Source: Clostridiales bacterium
GTDB lineage: Bacteria > Bacillota > Clostridia > Christensenellales > Borkfalkiaceae
Assembly: GCA_015069425.1 (NCBI GenBank)
Contig: SVIP01000005.1
Coordinates: forward strand, 1-64,000
Direction of reading: 5' to 3'
Length of the DNA stretch: 64,000 nucleotides
The position numbers and the translations under genes are program-made. Of this stretch, positions 24,162 to 33,798 are shown piece after piece. Positions within the stretch are counted from its first letter, which is position 1; every line of letters starts with the position of its first letter. The notes under the pieces were generated by a model, which ran no database searches, had not been told where the DNA came from, and worked only from the letters and a program-made list of their open reading frames with translations.

Positions 24162-25322
24162 TTATTGTTCTATAACCTTTTCACCTTGTAGGTAAACTGA
24201 CTTAACGTTAACCATACCATCAATCAAAATAAGGTTTGCTATTTTTCCTTTTTCAATACTGCCAACTTTGTCATCAATACCTAAAAGCTTTGCAGGATTT
24301 AACGAAGCACATCTAATTGCGTGACATAATCCATGTCCTGTATGTCTCATTAAGTTTCTACAAGCATTATCTAACGTTAAATGACTGCCTGCTAAATGCC
24401 CTTCATAGTCATAGTTAAGGTCTGGTCCAAAGACAATTCCGTCCTTTTCGTTATTCGTAAAATCCCCACTCTTTGGCATACAGTCGGTAATTAGAATTAT
24501 TCTTTCCGTTCCTTTTACTTTCATGACCATTTTAATCATGTCTGGTTGAACGTGTACGCCAACTTCATCACAAATAAGTTCTGCGTACATATCTTGATTA
24601 TAAAGAGTAAATTCGTCACAACCTGCACCAATAGTTCCTTGTGCACAACCTTTTGCCTTTCCTGAATCGCCATGGTGAGTTTGTACTTTTACTCCATATT
24701 TATAAACCTGTCTACACTGTGTGCTAGTTGCTGAAGAATGTCCTAAAGCAAAAATTGCACTAGGGTTATCAGCCTTTACGTCTTGCATAAAGCCCTCTAT
24801 ACCCTCTCTAGCAGGATCAATTGCCCAAATTCTTGCATACGAGCCTACTTCATCAATTACAGGTTGATATTCCTCTTTAATAATTTCTCCGCCCCAAAGA
24901 ATATATTTTTGGTTACTGCCTCTTCCGCTCATATATGGACCTTCCATATATATACCGTCAATAATTTTGCCAATACCACTCTTTGCGGTTTCTTTTATTT
25001 TTTTTGTTCCATCAATTAATCTCTCCGCATTTAAATTACAATAGAGAGTAGGCAAAATTGTAGTTTGCCCATGCTTAATAAAATGCTCCGCACACTTTAA
25101 CGGTTCATCCACCCATAAATACTCTTCCGAACCGTGATTATGTATATCTATTAAACCCGGTGCAACGTATAACCCGTTTGCATCTATTATTTCCGCTCCG
25201 TTTGGAATAGTGTATTCGCTCTTTTTGCAAACGTTACCTATTCTATCTCCGTTAATTTCTACTACACCGTCAAAAATTATTCCGTCTTCTAATATTACGT
25301 TAGCATTAACTATTACTTTCAT
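24162..25322 (-). CDS. nagA: N-acetylglucosamine-6-phosphate deacetylase
   Basis: NagA removes acetate from GlcNAc-6-phosphate, giving glucosamine-6-phosphate for NagB. The 386-residue amidohydrolase has APGLIDIHNHG (metal ligands His61, His63), the YMEGPYMS glutamate ligand, ALGHSSAT and QTHHGDSGKA (His ligands) and the catalytic Asp in LITDCMPKSGD. Length and order fit NagA, although some motifs (IHNHG, MEGPYMSGRG) are divergent. It is followed by a hairpin and the GH95-like gene and preceded by a NagB homologue. Confidence 0.88.
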   Translation of the reverse strand: MKVIVNANVILEDGIIFDGVVEINGDRIGNVCKKSEYTIPNGAEIIDANGLYVAPGLIDIHNHGSEEYLWVDEPLKCAEHFIKHGQTTILPTLYCNLNAERLIDGTKKIKETAKSGIGKIIDGIYMEGPYMSGRGSNQKYILWGGEIIKEEYQPVIDEVGSYARIWAIDPAREGIEGFMQDVKADNPSAIFALGHSSATSTQCRQVYKYGVKVQTHHGDSGKAKGCAQGTIGAGCDEFTLYNQDMYAELICDEVGVHVQPDMIKMVMKVKGTERIILITDCMPKSGDFTNNEKDGIVFGPDLNYDYEGHLAGSHLTLDNACRNLMRHTGHGLCHAIRCASLNPAKLLGIDDKVGSIEKGKIANLILIDGMVNVKSVYLQGEKVIEQ

Positions 25323-25341
25323 TTTTTTACCTTTTTATAAT

Positions 25342-25370
25342 ACACAGACTGCCTAAAAGGCAGTCTGTGT
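25342..25370. other. Hairpin between nagB-like gene and nagA
   Basis: A perfect 12-bp stem ACACAGACTGCC / GGCAGTCTGTGT lies 11 bases downstream of the nagB-like stop. The T-run follows only on the plus strand, so on the minus transcript it is not a good terminator; a role in mRNA processing or stability is more likely. Confidence 0.6.
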
Positions 25371-25380
25371 TATTTTTTTA

Positions 25381-26346
25381 TTACATATCTTCAGGTTGAA
25401 TTCCGAAATGCCAGCTACTGAACGGTTTTGCAATTGCCGTTGAAACGTAGCAGATACCTTTACCAAGTCTCATGATTGACGCAGGGATTTCCATTGAAAT
25501 AGGTCCATAAAGTTCAAGTCTTGATACCATTCTTTGCCAGCTTGAACCAGCTTCACTGTTCAAGAGTGCGTGACATTCAAATCTTTCTTTAGCGTTTACG
25601 ATGTCGTATGGTCCGATTGTTGCTGCTCTAGGAGGAACTGCCCAAACGTCACCAGAGTCACCCATAGGTCCGAATTGTGAGTTTTCTGCAACCGTTAAGG
25701 GGTGTTGTGTTACTAATCTGGATTTCAAGGTGATAAATTCTTCTAAGTTAGCAGCCTTAAATTCAGGAGCACCTGGGTCGATAAACGCAGTGTGTCCCGG
25801 CCAACCGGTTGCGGTATAAACAACGTCCGCACCACCTAAATCTGCAATCATGTTTGAATATACGCCAGTTTGTTTATTGTCGTTATTAAACGTATGCCAT
25901 TGTGAAATGTCAGGTCTTAAGTCTTCTCTAATTCTGTAGTAGAAGTGATACATGAATGAATATCCTAAACCTGCGCCATAAGTTAAAGGAGCAACGTTAC
26001 CATCTTGGTCTGCCCATTCATCCATTGCAAACGCGTGTACGTTTCTAAGATTAATATTGTGTTTATTAATCATTTCGGCAACTGCTGAATATCCACCAGG
26101 ATATTGGTTTGGGCAAATCATTACAAATTGCTTGTCTTCTACATCACTCTTCATTAAACGAGTTATCATATCCATTAACATGCATGAATACGGTTCCATA
26201 ACAATTTTTACTTGATAGCCGTTTTCATTCGTGTATTCCATATCTTCACGTTTAATGTTTCTTACACGCTCAAATTCTTCAAGCGGTAAATTGCTGTGTG
26301 GCAACCAAGGTGCCGGTTTAAATCTAAATTCGTCATAAAGTCCCAT
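25381..26346 (-). CDS. Glucosamine-6-phosphate deaminase/isomerase-like protein
   Basis: A 321-residue protein of the NagB/sugar isomerase fold. The NagB landmarks are recognisable but altered: AFAMDEWADQDG for the catalytic-Asp loop (NagB has NMDEY), and TGWPGHTAFIDPG for the active-site histidine loop (NagB has GxDGHIAFNEP). It is longer than NagB (about 240-265) by an N-terminal part of about 60 residues. With NagA next to it, it probably converts glucosamine-6-phosphate to fructose-6-phosphate and ammonia. The divergence allows another amino-sugar phosphate as substrate. Confidence 0.8.
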   Translation of the reverse strand: MGLYDEFRFKPAPWLPHSNLPLEEFERVRNIKREDMEYTNENGYQVKIVMEPYSCMLMDMITRLMKSDVEDKQFVMICPNQYPGGYSAVAEMINKHNINLRNVHAFAMDEWADQDGNVAPLTYGAGLGYSFMYHFYYRIREDLRPDISQWHTFNNDNKQTGVYSNMIADLGGADVVYTATGWPGHTAFIDPGAPEFKAANLEEFITLKSRLVTQHPLTVAENSQFGPMGDSGDVWAVPPRAATIGPYDIVNAKERFECHALLNSEAGSSWQRMVSRLELYGPISMEIPASIMRLGKGICYVSTAIAKPFSSWHFGIQPEDM

Positions 26347-26376
26347 TTTTTGTTTCTCCTTTTTTCTTTTATGTTT

Positions 26377-27387
26377 TTAAAATTTAATATTATAAAGACT
26401 TGCTGCGTTATTACACATAATGTCTTCAATATCTTTTTTAGTTAGAGTAAGCTTTTCAGCAGTTTTCTTGAACCCACGGATTATCTCATACATGAAATTT
26501 GTCATATTTGATGCGTCTTCAACCTCCCTCATATGCGGGTCGCCACTGACGTCACCGTATAATCCTTTAGGTATAACATTAATATATACACCGTTCTCAA
26601 CTACTCTATACATTCTCATTTTAGAAATAGGCAAATCCGAACCGAATAAGACTCTCTTCGTGCCGACCGATTCAATACACTTTTCAGTCGCATAAGGTAA
26701 TGTATTTGCAGAGAAATCGAAATACATTTTTTCAGAGTGTTTTAAGGTCTCAAACGAGTCGCCGAAATCTTCTTTAGCATACGCTCTTCCAATGTGCGCA
26801 ACTATTAATTTTATATTTGGATACTTTTGCTCTATTTCCATTAACGTTTTCACATTGTCTTTATTTTTAATTCTATCTTCTTTAGAAATATGTAAAACAA
26901 GAGTCAATCCCAACTTGTCCGCAACCTTTAAGTGATGTTCTGGCATGAAATCGTATATACCAGCATCTCTTTGCGAAACACCTTTCCTACATTGATAAAA
27001 ATATGGTTTGAGTCCTTTAAATCCACCTTCAACTACACGCTTCTCAAGCTCTTCACTGCTCATATAATAATCAGTAAAGAATAAAGTGGGATAATTATAT
27101 TTTTTACATGACTGCGCAACATATGCGTTATCATTATACTTTTCCTCACCACTCATTCCAAATACGACCGGAACAACAGTGTTGTTAGGAAACATATCTT
27201 TATATGTTTGAACTAAATCTTCAATTGAGTTATCTATCGCAACTCTCTCTGGCCAATATCTAATTTCTTCATTATCTGAACGTAAATAAACGTGCGAGTG
27301 CGCGTCAACTATATTTTTAGGCAAAAAAGGCTCTAATTCTTCCTTATATACCTTCAAATCATAATCTGTCATCTTAAAGCCAAACAT
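26377..27387 (-). CDS. Amidohydrolase family protein (TIM-barrel metal-dependent hydrolase)
   Basis: A 336-residue protein starting MFGFKMTDYDLKVYKEE; this ATG follows AGAGGAG, so an in-frame start 14 codons earlier is rejected. NIVDAHSHVYLR is the N-terminal metal motif, KLIVAHIGRAY carries a later His, and RVLFGSDLPISKM has the conserved Asp, all typical of the Amidohydro_2 (PF04909) group that includes decarboxylases and lactonases. The substrate is unknown; next to nagB and nagA it may act on a sugar-derived acid or lactone. It is first of a unit behind tandem promoters. Confidence 0.82.
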   Translation of the reverse strand: MFGFKMTDYDLKVYKEELEPFLPKNIVDAHSHVYLRSDNEEIRYWPERVAIDNSIEDLVQTYKDMFPNNTVVPVVFGMSGEEKYNDNAYVAQSCKKYNYPTLFFTDYYMSSEELEKRVVEGGFKGLKPYFYQCRKGVSQRDAGIYDFMPEHHLKVADKLGLTLVLHISKEDRIKNKDNVKTLMEIEQKYPNIKLIVAHIGRAYAKEDFGDSFETLKHSEKMYFDFSANTLPYATEKCIESVGTKRVLFGSDLPISKMRMYRVVENGVYINVIPKGLYGDVSGDPHMREVEDASNMTNFMYEIIRGFKKTAEKLTLTKKDIEDIMCNNAASLYNIKF

Positions 27388-27417
27388 TATTTTTCTCCTC
27401 TTGCTCGTATTAGTATC

Positions 27418-27462
27418 ATTATAGTACAAATAAAATTATAAATCAATTAATTTTCTTGTCAA
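27418..27462 (-). promoter_or_regulatory. Tandem promoters of the amidohydrolase-nagB-nagA unit
   Basis: Two overlapping minus-strand promoters. P1: TTGACA (27457-27462), 16 bases, TATAAT (27435-27440). P2: TTGATT (27441-27446), 17 bases, TATAAT (27418-27423). They split the long minus-strand series into an upstream uptake/surface set and a downstream catabolic set. Confidence 0.75.
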
Positions 27463-27493
27463 TCACTTTAATTTTTTCGTCAAAATTAAGCTT

Positions 27494-28912
27494 TTAACAA
27501 TATTCTTTTATAAATTTTATTATACCACACGACCATGCGTGGCACAAACTATGTCTAAATCCTTTATAACAGAATTTACCAAAATCACCGTGAATATCTA
27601 TCTGCCCTTCTTTAACAAATTCGTCTATTCTGCAAGAATTTTCCGTCCATTCTATATCGAAATCTTCCCAAAACGAAGTCGCTCCTTTGTCTAACATTGC
27701 GCCATAATATTCTTTCAACATCTCAATTGCTATTGCGGGCGAAACACACTCGGCAACAGTTTTAAATAAGAAGTAACTCATAAAGGTTGAAAATCCTTTC
27801 ACCCCACCTTCCATAAGCATTTCTTTTTCTTGTTCTGATATCTCACCTATTGCAAAATATTTAAGAGCGATGATTTGTTTTTTACTCTTAACTTCAATAG
27901 GTCTTAACAAAAGACGATTTAAAATATCTTCAACTAAAGCCGTGTCCTTGTTTAATAATTTTAACACCTCTATAGTCTTTTTACAAGCAATAATGTTAAT
28001 TGCTCTAACACCAGGAATTTCATCTTCTGTTTTATGTGTCGGCCAATCAACAAAATAACTCGGGTAATTAAGCTCGCCGTTTTTGAGTACACACTCGTCC
28101 ATTTGCCCAACTATTCTGTCGATAATCTCAGTTTGCGACTTGAGAAAATCCATCGCATTAGTTTCTTTTGCGTAATCTGATAAAATTATCAAATACCAAA
28201 GCGAATATGTTGGGAATCCGTTAAACCACCCATCTTTAGGTGTTGTCCCTATAACAAAATTAAGCGAATCTTCTATAATTTTAACACGACCATATAAGGT
28301 TGTCATTGCAATCATTTCTGGATACATATCGCCTATCCAAACGATATTATCTCTTTTTATTCCGTCCCACAAAAATTCGCCTTGTGCGCATAAATCAATT
28401 GTATGCTTGGCCGTATTAAATATATTTTTTATTCTAACGTCATTACCTTGATAATTATAAAGGAGATTCTCATTTTCATAAATGTGAGAAGTTCCATAAA
28501 TGTTTTTTATACCAACCTTGCAGTTTTCCGTTAGAAAATCAAGTCTAACAAATCTAAAACCAGTATTTCCAAAAGTAAAATCTGTTGAATATGCAAGTTC
28601 TATGGTTAAATCCCTAATTGAAAGGTGATTAAATGAATTTTTTTCAAATATATCTGCTGAACATTCGTTTAGAGACTCACCAAATCTAACTCTAACAAAA
28701 CATCTAATGTTGTCAGTTATTGTATTGTTTTGTATTCTAATTCCGCCGTACGTTTCTTGACCAAAATCCAAAATAATACTAGCCTTACCATCTACGTAAG
28801 TTAAGTTAGGCTCGTTTAAAATAAGTTGAATTCTGTCACTTGTCAATAACTTTTCGGCGTTTTCTACTTTTCCGCTTGTATATACAATTTTTTGCGGTAA
28901 TATGTATTTCAT
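27494..28912 (-). CDS. GH78-like (alpha-L-rhamnosidase-type) glycosidase
   Basis: A 472-residue protein, shorter than full alpha-L-rhamnosidases because it keeps only one N-terminal beta-domain and the (alpha/alpha)6 barrel. GH78-like landmarks are SIILDFGQETYGGIRI near 45-60, GEFLWDGIKRDNIVWIGDMYPE near 175-200 (the acidic catalytic region, family 'DGxxRDrxxWxGD'), GATSFWEDFD, and RHSLCHAWSCG near the end. No signal peptide. It ends the surface/uptake transcript of the glycan locus. Rhamnose-containing glycans are a plausible substrate; family membership is firmer than specificity. Confidence 0.82.
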   Translation of the reverse strand: MKYILPQKIVYTSGKVENAEKLLTSDRIQLILNEPNLTYVDGKASIILDFGQETYGGIRIQNNTITDNIRCFVRVRFGESLNECSADIFEKNSFNHLSIRDLTIELAYSTDFTFGNTGFRFVRLDFLTENCKVGIKNIYGTSHIYENENLLYNYQGNDVRIKNIFNTAKHTIDLCAQGEFLWDGIKRDNIVWIGDMYPEMIAMTTLYGRVKIIEDSLNFVIGTTPKDGWFNGFPTYSLWYLIILSDYAKETNAMDFLKSQTEIIDRIVGQMDECVLKNGELNYPSYFVDWPTHKTEDEIPGVRAINIIACKKTIEVLKLLNKDTALVEDILNRLLLRPIEVKSKKQIIALKYFAIGEISEQEKEMLMEGGVKGFSTFMSYFLFKTVAECVSPAIAIEMLKEYYGAMLDKGATSFWEDFDIEWTENSCRIDEFVKEGQIDIHGDFGKFCYKGFRHSLCHAWSCGIIKFIKEYC

Positions 28913-28963
28913 AAATACTCCTTTATCTGTTTGCCTATAAATTTTAGTCTGGAATATGATTTA

Positions 28964-28992
28964 ACTTATACCGCCAAAATGGCGGTATAAGT
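28964..28992. other. Hairpin between the LRR-SGNH gene and the GH78-like gene
   Basis: A perfect 12-bp stem ACTTATACCGCC / GGCGGTATAAGT 8 bases after the LRR-SGNH stop. As at 25342, the T-run is on the plus strand only, so it is a weak terminator for the minus transcript. Confidence 0.6.
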
Positions 28993-28999
28993 TTATTTT

Positions 29000-31900
29000 T
29001 TATCCACGGATTGACATACCAAAAATATCTTTTGATGCATTAAATATTGCATTAGCAATTAGCTTGTGCGCTTCGTCATTAACGTGAACACCGTCTGGCG
29101 AGAAGTTCCAAATATCGCTTACAGATATAATTTCTAATCCGTCAACTATTGTATATTTACCTGTTGTGTCGTCACCGAATACGTTTTTAATTGCTTGACC
29201 GAAGTCTGCAATAGTACCACCGTGCTGGCTTTGGTTACCCAAATGAATACCTATAGGTGCTAAGAATATCACTTTTACGTCCTTTTTGTCAAATGCTTCT
29301 TTCAAAGCGTTAAGAGCACCATAATAAGTTTTGCTTTCAGCATTAGCGTAATCGGTATCAGTTATTTTTCCTAAACCTGCGTTTTCACCATATCGGCCAC
29401 CGTAGAAACCCGCATAATCGTTTGTACCCAACGCAATTATTATTACGTCTGAAGTATCAGCAATTATACTATCAACAACGCCTTCGTCGATTAATTTTCT
29501 TCCGCTTAAGCCTTGGTTATTTACCGCTGTGTTTATAGGTAGCATTTCTGACAACAAGTTAGAATAACGTTTGTCGTTACTACTTGTAGCTTCACCGAAA
29601 GTTATACTGTCACCCCAAGCTGTTACTGTATAATTGCGCGCAGCACAATATTTACAAGTATCAGCGTCAGGAGTATGCTGTTCTTTTGATATTATTCCAG
29701 TCTTGTCATCGTTATAATACCAAGTCCCACACTTTTCACCACTATCATCTTTATGCATTACAACACCGCTCAATAAGTTATTTGGGTATAAAGCGGTATT
29801 CGTGCTAACCTTAAAGGTACCGTCTGCTGAAGATAGATAAATATTGAGAACAGGTACGTTAGGTGCAGAATCTGCATTAAAGATATTCGCATTGTCTTTT
29901 GCATTAAACGATGCGCCCAAAATTAAGGTCTTAAGTGCTGTACAATTATCGAAGTGATTATCTCCATCATCTGAATAACTATTTAAATCAGTTACACCGC
30001 TTGCATCTACGTAAGTTAAATTCTTACAGCCAGAGAATGCCGCATTGTGAATTTTCGTTACGCTTTCAGGAAGTATAATCTTAGTAATACTTGTCTGTCT
30101 AAATGCACGCTTACCGATTGCGACTACAGGTTTTTCATCATTTGTGCCATCGTTATAGGTTGCACGTACATAAACTTCTTTACTAACACCTGTGTACGCT
30201 ACAGCACCTTTACCGTCATTTCCAGGATTGAAAACCTTATAACCACCTAAAGTTGAATCGTAAACGTACATTATGCCTTGTGTTTGGTCAACACCACAGT
30301 TCTTACATGCACCGTTTTCGTATTCGTGAGGTTTACTTAAAACTATTCCTGTCTTATCATCATTGTATCTCCAAGTTCCACACTTTTCACCACTATCATC
30401 TTTATGCATCACAACACCGCTCAATAAGTTATTTGGGTATAAAAGTGTTCCGTCTGAACGTTTATCAGCACTTACCTTAAACGTTCCGTCTGCTGACGAT
30501 AAATAAATATCAAGTATTGCTGTCTCAGGAGCAGTGTCCGCATTAAATAGATTTGCATTTTTTGAACAATCAAATGAAGCACCTAAAATTAAAGTCTTAA
30601 GTGAAGTACAGTTTGAGAACTGTCCGTCGCCATCTTCACTATAACTATTCAAGTTTGTTACACCCTTAGCATCAACGTAAACCAGATTTGTACAACCAGA
30701 GAAAGCTGCGTTACGTATCTTTGTTACGCTTGTAGGCAAAATAACTCTTTCTATTGTCTTATTTTGTCTAAATGCTCTTCTTGCAACAGCAGTAACAGGT
30801 TTTTCACCGTTAGTTCCATTGTTGAACTTTTCATAAACAATAACAGTAGAATCAGTTCCTGTATAGTCGGTTACTTCATAACTGTCAGTGCTTTCAACGT
30901 AAGTATAAATTACACCGTTTGCGTCGTACAATCCGCAGTTACTACATTTGCCGTTAACAAAATTGTGATTATTTAAATTTACTTTTACGTCAGTTTTCGT
31001 GTTATCTTTATAACACCAAGTACCACAACGTGTAGCAGTTTCGTTAAAATGGTAAACTTTACCGCTTAATAAATTATTAGGATAGAAAAGTGTTCCGTCT
31101 GAACGTTTATCCGTACTTACCCTAAACGTTCCGTCTGCTGACGATAAATAAATATCAAGTATTGCTGTCTCAGGAGCAGTGTCCGCATTAAATAGATTTG
31201 CGTTCTTAGACGAATCAAACGAAGCGCCTAAAATCAAAACTTTAAGTGAAGTACAGTCATTAAATTGTGCGTCACCGTCATCTCCATAGCTATTTAATTC
31301 AGTTACCCCTCTTGCATCGACGTAAACTAGATTTGTACAACCAGAGAATGCTGCGTTATGAATCTTTGTTATACATTCAGGAAGAATAACTTTAGTAATA
31401 TTTGTGTTTTGTCTAAACGCACGTTTACCAATTGCTGTTACAGGAAGAGTTCCGTGTAAGCCGTCGTTGAATTCACTAATTACAGTAACTTCTTTTGCAC
31501 TTCCAGTATATCCTGAAACGTAATATGAATTTTTATCTACATCATAACCGAAAGTCATATCTACGCTTTCAAAAGCGCCACATTTTATACATGCTCCGTT
31601 TTTATAATTATGATTACTGTTTAATATAACGTCCGTTCTATTTTCATTATAGTGCCACGTACCGCAAGTGTTACCCGTTTCGTCATAATAATAAATGTTA
31701 CCAGTTAACAAGTCTTGATTACCAGCCGCTTCAAATTTACCGTCAGAAGAAGACAAATAAATATCAACTACAGGATTTTCAGCAGGACCTGGGTTAGCAA
31801 ACCATATTTGACAGTTAGAATAGAATGATGGTCCTAATACAGTTACCTTAAGTTTTGCACAATTTATAAAATGGTTACCACCAGTTAGTGCATATTCGTT

Positions 31901-33784
31901 ATAAGTTACACCTGGCATTGCAACGTAAGTCAAGTTGGTACATTCAGCAAAAGTATCATTCGATAAATATTCAATGCAATCAGGTAAAATTGCCTTTTTA
32001 AGTTTAGTATCATTTGCAAATGCACTTCTACCAACACCATTAACGGGTAACACGCCGTGAACACCGTCGTTAAATTCAGTTAAAATGCCTACTACTTCTT
32101 CTTTAGCTGCGCCTTTGAAACCTTTTACAAAGTAAGAATTTGTTGTGTCGTTATACTCGTATGCGTAAACTTCGTCATAGTATGCGCCACACTTAATACA
32201 TGCAAAAATATCATCTTCTCTGCCGTAACTATGCGAGTAGTTTACAACTACTTCACCATCTTTACCGTATCTCCAACTATTACAAGCAGTACCAGTTGCA
32301 TCGTAATAGTAGATGACGTTACTTATCATTGAGTTTGAAGTACTGCGATATGCAGTAATTGAACCGTTTGACGTTACGTAAAAGTCAAGTTGAGGAACGT
32401 AATTAGGTTCATAGTAATCGTTGAACACTTGAGTTTTAAGAGTAAAACCAGGAGAAACGATTGCCGTTGTAAGACTTACGTCACCTAAGAAATGGTTTGC
32501 TTGTGCATCAACGCCATCAATTTCCTTAACGCCTACCATAGATATAAACCAAAGTTGACGACAAGTTTCAAACGCACCCGGATAGATCGTCGTTATACTT
32601 TCAGGCAAATACACTTTCTCAACTATATCATTTGAAATAAATGCTTTTAACCCTACATGTGTAACAGGAAGTCTTCCGTTCACACCATCATCATAAGTTC
32701 CTGCGACGTAAGTTACTTTAGGCGTAACAGAACTTGTTGCAGCCTTAACCCAATATGAATTAGTTTCTTCATGATATTCATAGGTAATACCAGGAACTTG
32801 CAAAGCATAACAATCAACGCAAACACCATCTACGAAAGTATGTCCTTTTGAATATTTTTCTTGGGTATATTCCCTTTCACAATTAGCACAAGTAAACTTA
32901 ACAGTTCCAAGCGTTACGCAGTCGTAATCACTTAAAGCAATTTCAGTGAAATCATGTGCAAATTCTACGTACTTATGGTTACTATCCATTACTGAGAAAT
33001 TGTTTTCAGCAACGGCTTTAACCATTACTTCGATTTTTTCGCCTTTCTTTAAGTTATCTGAAAGATCCTTTATAGAATATTGAAGTCCGTCTACGTCTTT
33101 CCATTCGCTTCCGTTTACTTTAATTTTATAACTTTCTGCGTTTACAACGCTCGCCCACGTTATAGTATCGCAATTTGAAACACTAATGATTGGCGTTTCA
33201 AGTTTTACTGCATTTTTCTCTACAATTTTTATTTGACAAGTTGCACTTTGTCCTTTATAAGTAGCGGTAACAGTATAATAACCTGTCCTTGCAGACTTAA
33301 TTTTTGCAATACTTCCGTTTGAAACTAAACTTAAATCATTAGATGAAACTGTCCATTCAATTCCTGAAGAAACAAGTTCCGTACCATACTTAACGTTTGC
33401 GGTTATATACTGCTCAGAGTCCTTTGCCACGTTAATATTCTCTTTATCGAGAGAAATTGCAACGCTTTGTTCTATAACCTTAACGGATATAAGTTTACTT
33501 AAATCCCCACAACTAACATCAATAAATACCGTACCAACGCTTACTGCAGTGACAACTCCGTTATCACTTACAGTAGCAACAGAACTATCGTTAGTAGTAA
33601 ATTTAACTTTTTCTTGTCCGTTGTATTCGTATTTTATCTGATGTGTTTCATTTTCATATATTTCAACATTCGTACTGTATACTGTTAAACTAACTTGCAC
33701 GCCATTGCTTGGTTGCTGACAGCCAAAAAAGCCCATTATACAGATACATAACATTATCACTAATGGTAAAATACCTTTTTTCAT
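29000..33784 (-). CDS. Giant surface lipoprotein: Big2 domains, BspA-type LRR modules and C-terminal SGNH esterase
   Basis: A 1594-residue exported lipoprotein. Signal peptide 1-21 ends in the lipobox FFGC with Cys22. About 28-190 hold two Big2-type Ig domains (VATVSDNGVVTAVSVGTVFIDV; then a related one), and about 195-270 hold a fibronectin-like domain. From about 325 there are five modules of roughly 200-215 residues. Each carries an exposed Tyr-rich strand, a 'YNDGxxGxxPVTAIGrrAF' segment, LRR_5/BspA repeats (ILPESVTKIHNAAFSGCTNL type), 'DIYLSSADGTF', 'CGTWxY' and a 'NGxCxxCG' pair of cysteines. The C-terminal 210 residues are an SGNH hydrolase: AWGDSITFGEA, IIALGTNDYAG, SPDGVHVNDEAH. It is likely anchored outside the cell to hold glycan and remove acyl groups. 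Confidence 0.88.
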   Translation of the reverse strand: MKKGILPLVIMLCICIMGFFGCQQPSNGVQVSLTVYSTNVEIYENETHQIKYEYNGQEKVKFTTNDSSVATVSDNGVVTAVSVGTVFIDVSCGDLSKLISVKVIEQSVAISLDKENINVAKDSEQYITANVKYGTELVSSGIEWTVSSNDLSLVSNGSIAKIKSARTGYYTVTATYKGQSATCQIKIVEKNAVKLETPIISVSNCDTITWASVVNAESYKIKVNGSEWKDVDGLQYSIKDLSDNLKKGEKIEVMVKAVAENNFSVMDSNHKYVEFAHDFTEIALSDYDCVTLGTVKFTCANCEREYTQEKYSKGHTFVDGVCVDCYALQVPGITYEYHEETNSYWVKAATSSVTPKVTYVAGTYDDGVNGRLPVTHVGLKAFISNDIVEKVYLPESITTIYPGAFETCRQLWFISMVGVKEIDGVDAQANHFLGDVSLTTAIVSPGFTLKTQVFNDYYEPNYVPQLDFYVTSNGSITAYRSTSNSMISNVIYYYDATGTACNSWRYGKDGEVVVNYSHSYGREDDIFACIKCGAYYDEVYAYEYNDTTNSYFVKGFKGAAKEEVVGILTEFNDGVHGVLPVNGVGRSAFANDTKLKKAILPDCIEYLSNDTFAECTNLTYVAMPGVTYNEYALTGGNHFINCAKLKVTVLGPSFYSNCQIWFANPGPAENPVVDIYLSSSDGKFEAAGNQDLLTGNIYYYDETGNTCGTWHYNENRTDVILNSNHNYKNGACIKCGAFESVDMTFGYDVDKNSYYVSGYTGSAKEVTVISEFNDGLHGTLPVTAIGKRAFRQNTNITKVILPECITKIHNAAFSGCTNLVYVDARGVTELNSYGDDGDAQFNDCTSLKVLILGASFDSSKNANLFNADTAPETAILDIYLSSADGTFRVSTDKRSDGTLFYPNNLLSGKVYHFNETATRCGTWCYKDNTKTDVKVNLNNHNFVNGKCSNCGLYDANGVIYTYVESTDSYEVTDYTGTDSTVIVYEKFNNGTNGEKPVTAVARRAFRQNKTIERVILPTSVTKIRNAAFSGCTNLVYVDAKGVTNLNSYSEDGDGQFSNCTSLKTLILGASFDCSKNANLFNADTAPETAILDIYLSSADGTFKVSADKRSDGTLLYPNNLLSGVVMHKDDSGEKCGTWRYNDDKTGIVLSKPHEYENGACKNCGVDQTQGIMYVYDSTLGGYKVFNPGNDGKGAVAYTGVSKEVYVRATYNDGTNDEKPVVAIGKRAFRQTSITKIILPESVTKIHNAAFSGCKNLTYVDASGVTDLNSYSDDGDNHFDNCTALKTLILGASFNAKDNANIFNADSAPNVPVLNIYLSSADGTFKVSTNTALYPNNLLSGVVMHKDDSGEKCGTWYYNDDKTGIISKEQHTPDADTCKYCAARNYTVTAWGDSITFGEATSSNDKRYSNLLSEMLPINTAVNNQGLSGRKLIDEGVVDSIIADTSDVIIIALGTNDYAGFYGGRYGENAGLGKITDTDYANAESKTYYGALNALKEAFDKKDVKVIFLAPIGIHLGNQSQHGGTIADFGQAIKNVFGDDTTGKYTIVDGLEIISVSDIWNFSPDGVHVNDEAHKLIANAIFNASKDIFGMSIRG
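30441..30556. repeat. 116-bp near-identical coding repeat, copy A
   Basis: Nearly identical (about three mismatches) to 31086-31201, exactly 645 bases (215 codons) away in the same frame. It encodes the 'DIYLSSADGTFKVS' part of consecutive LRR modules, which indicates recent duplication or gene conversion. Confidence 0.85.
31086..31201. repeat. 116-bp near-identical coding repeat, copy B
   Basis: Partner of 30441-30556 inside the same gene. Recombination between the copies would delete exactly one module and keep the reading frame. Confidence 0.85.
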
Positions 33785-33798
33785 CTTAGCCCCCTTTC

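Noticed and set aside
29000..33784. CRISPR array from the repeated pattern in this region
   Set aside because: Repeats are long, in frame and encode protein modules; there are no short identical repeats with unique spacers anywhere in the window.
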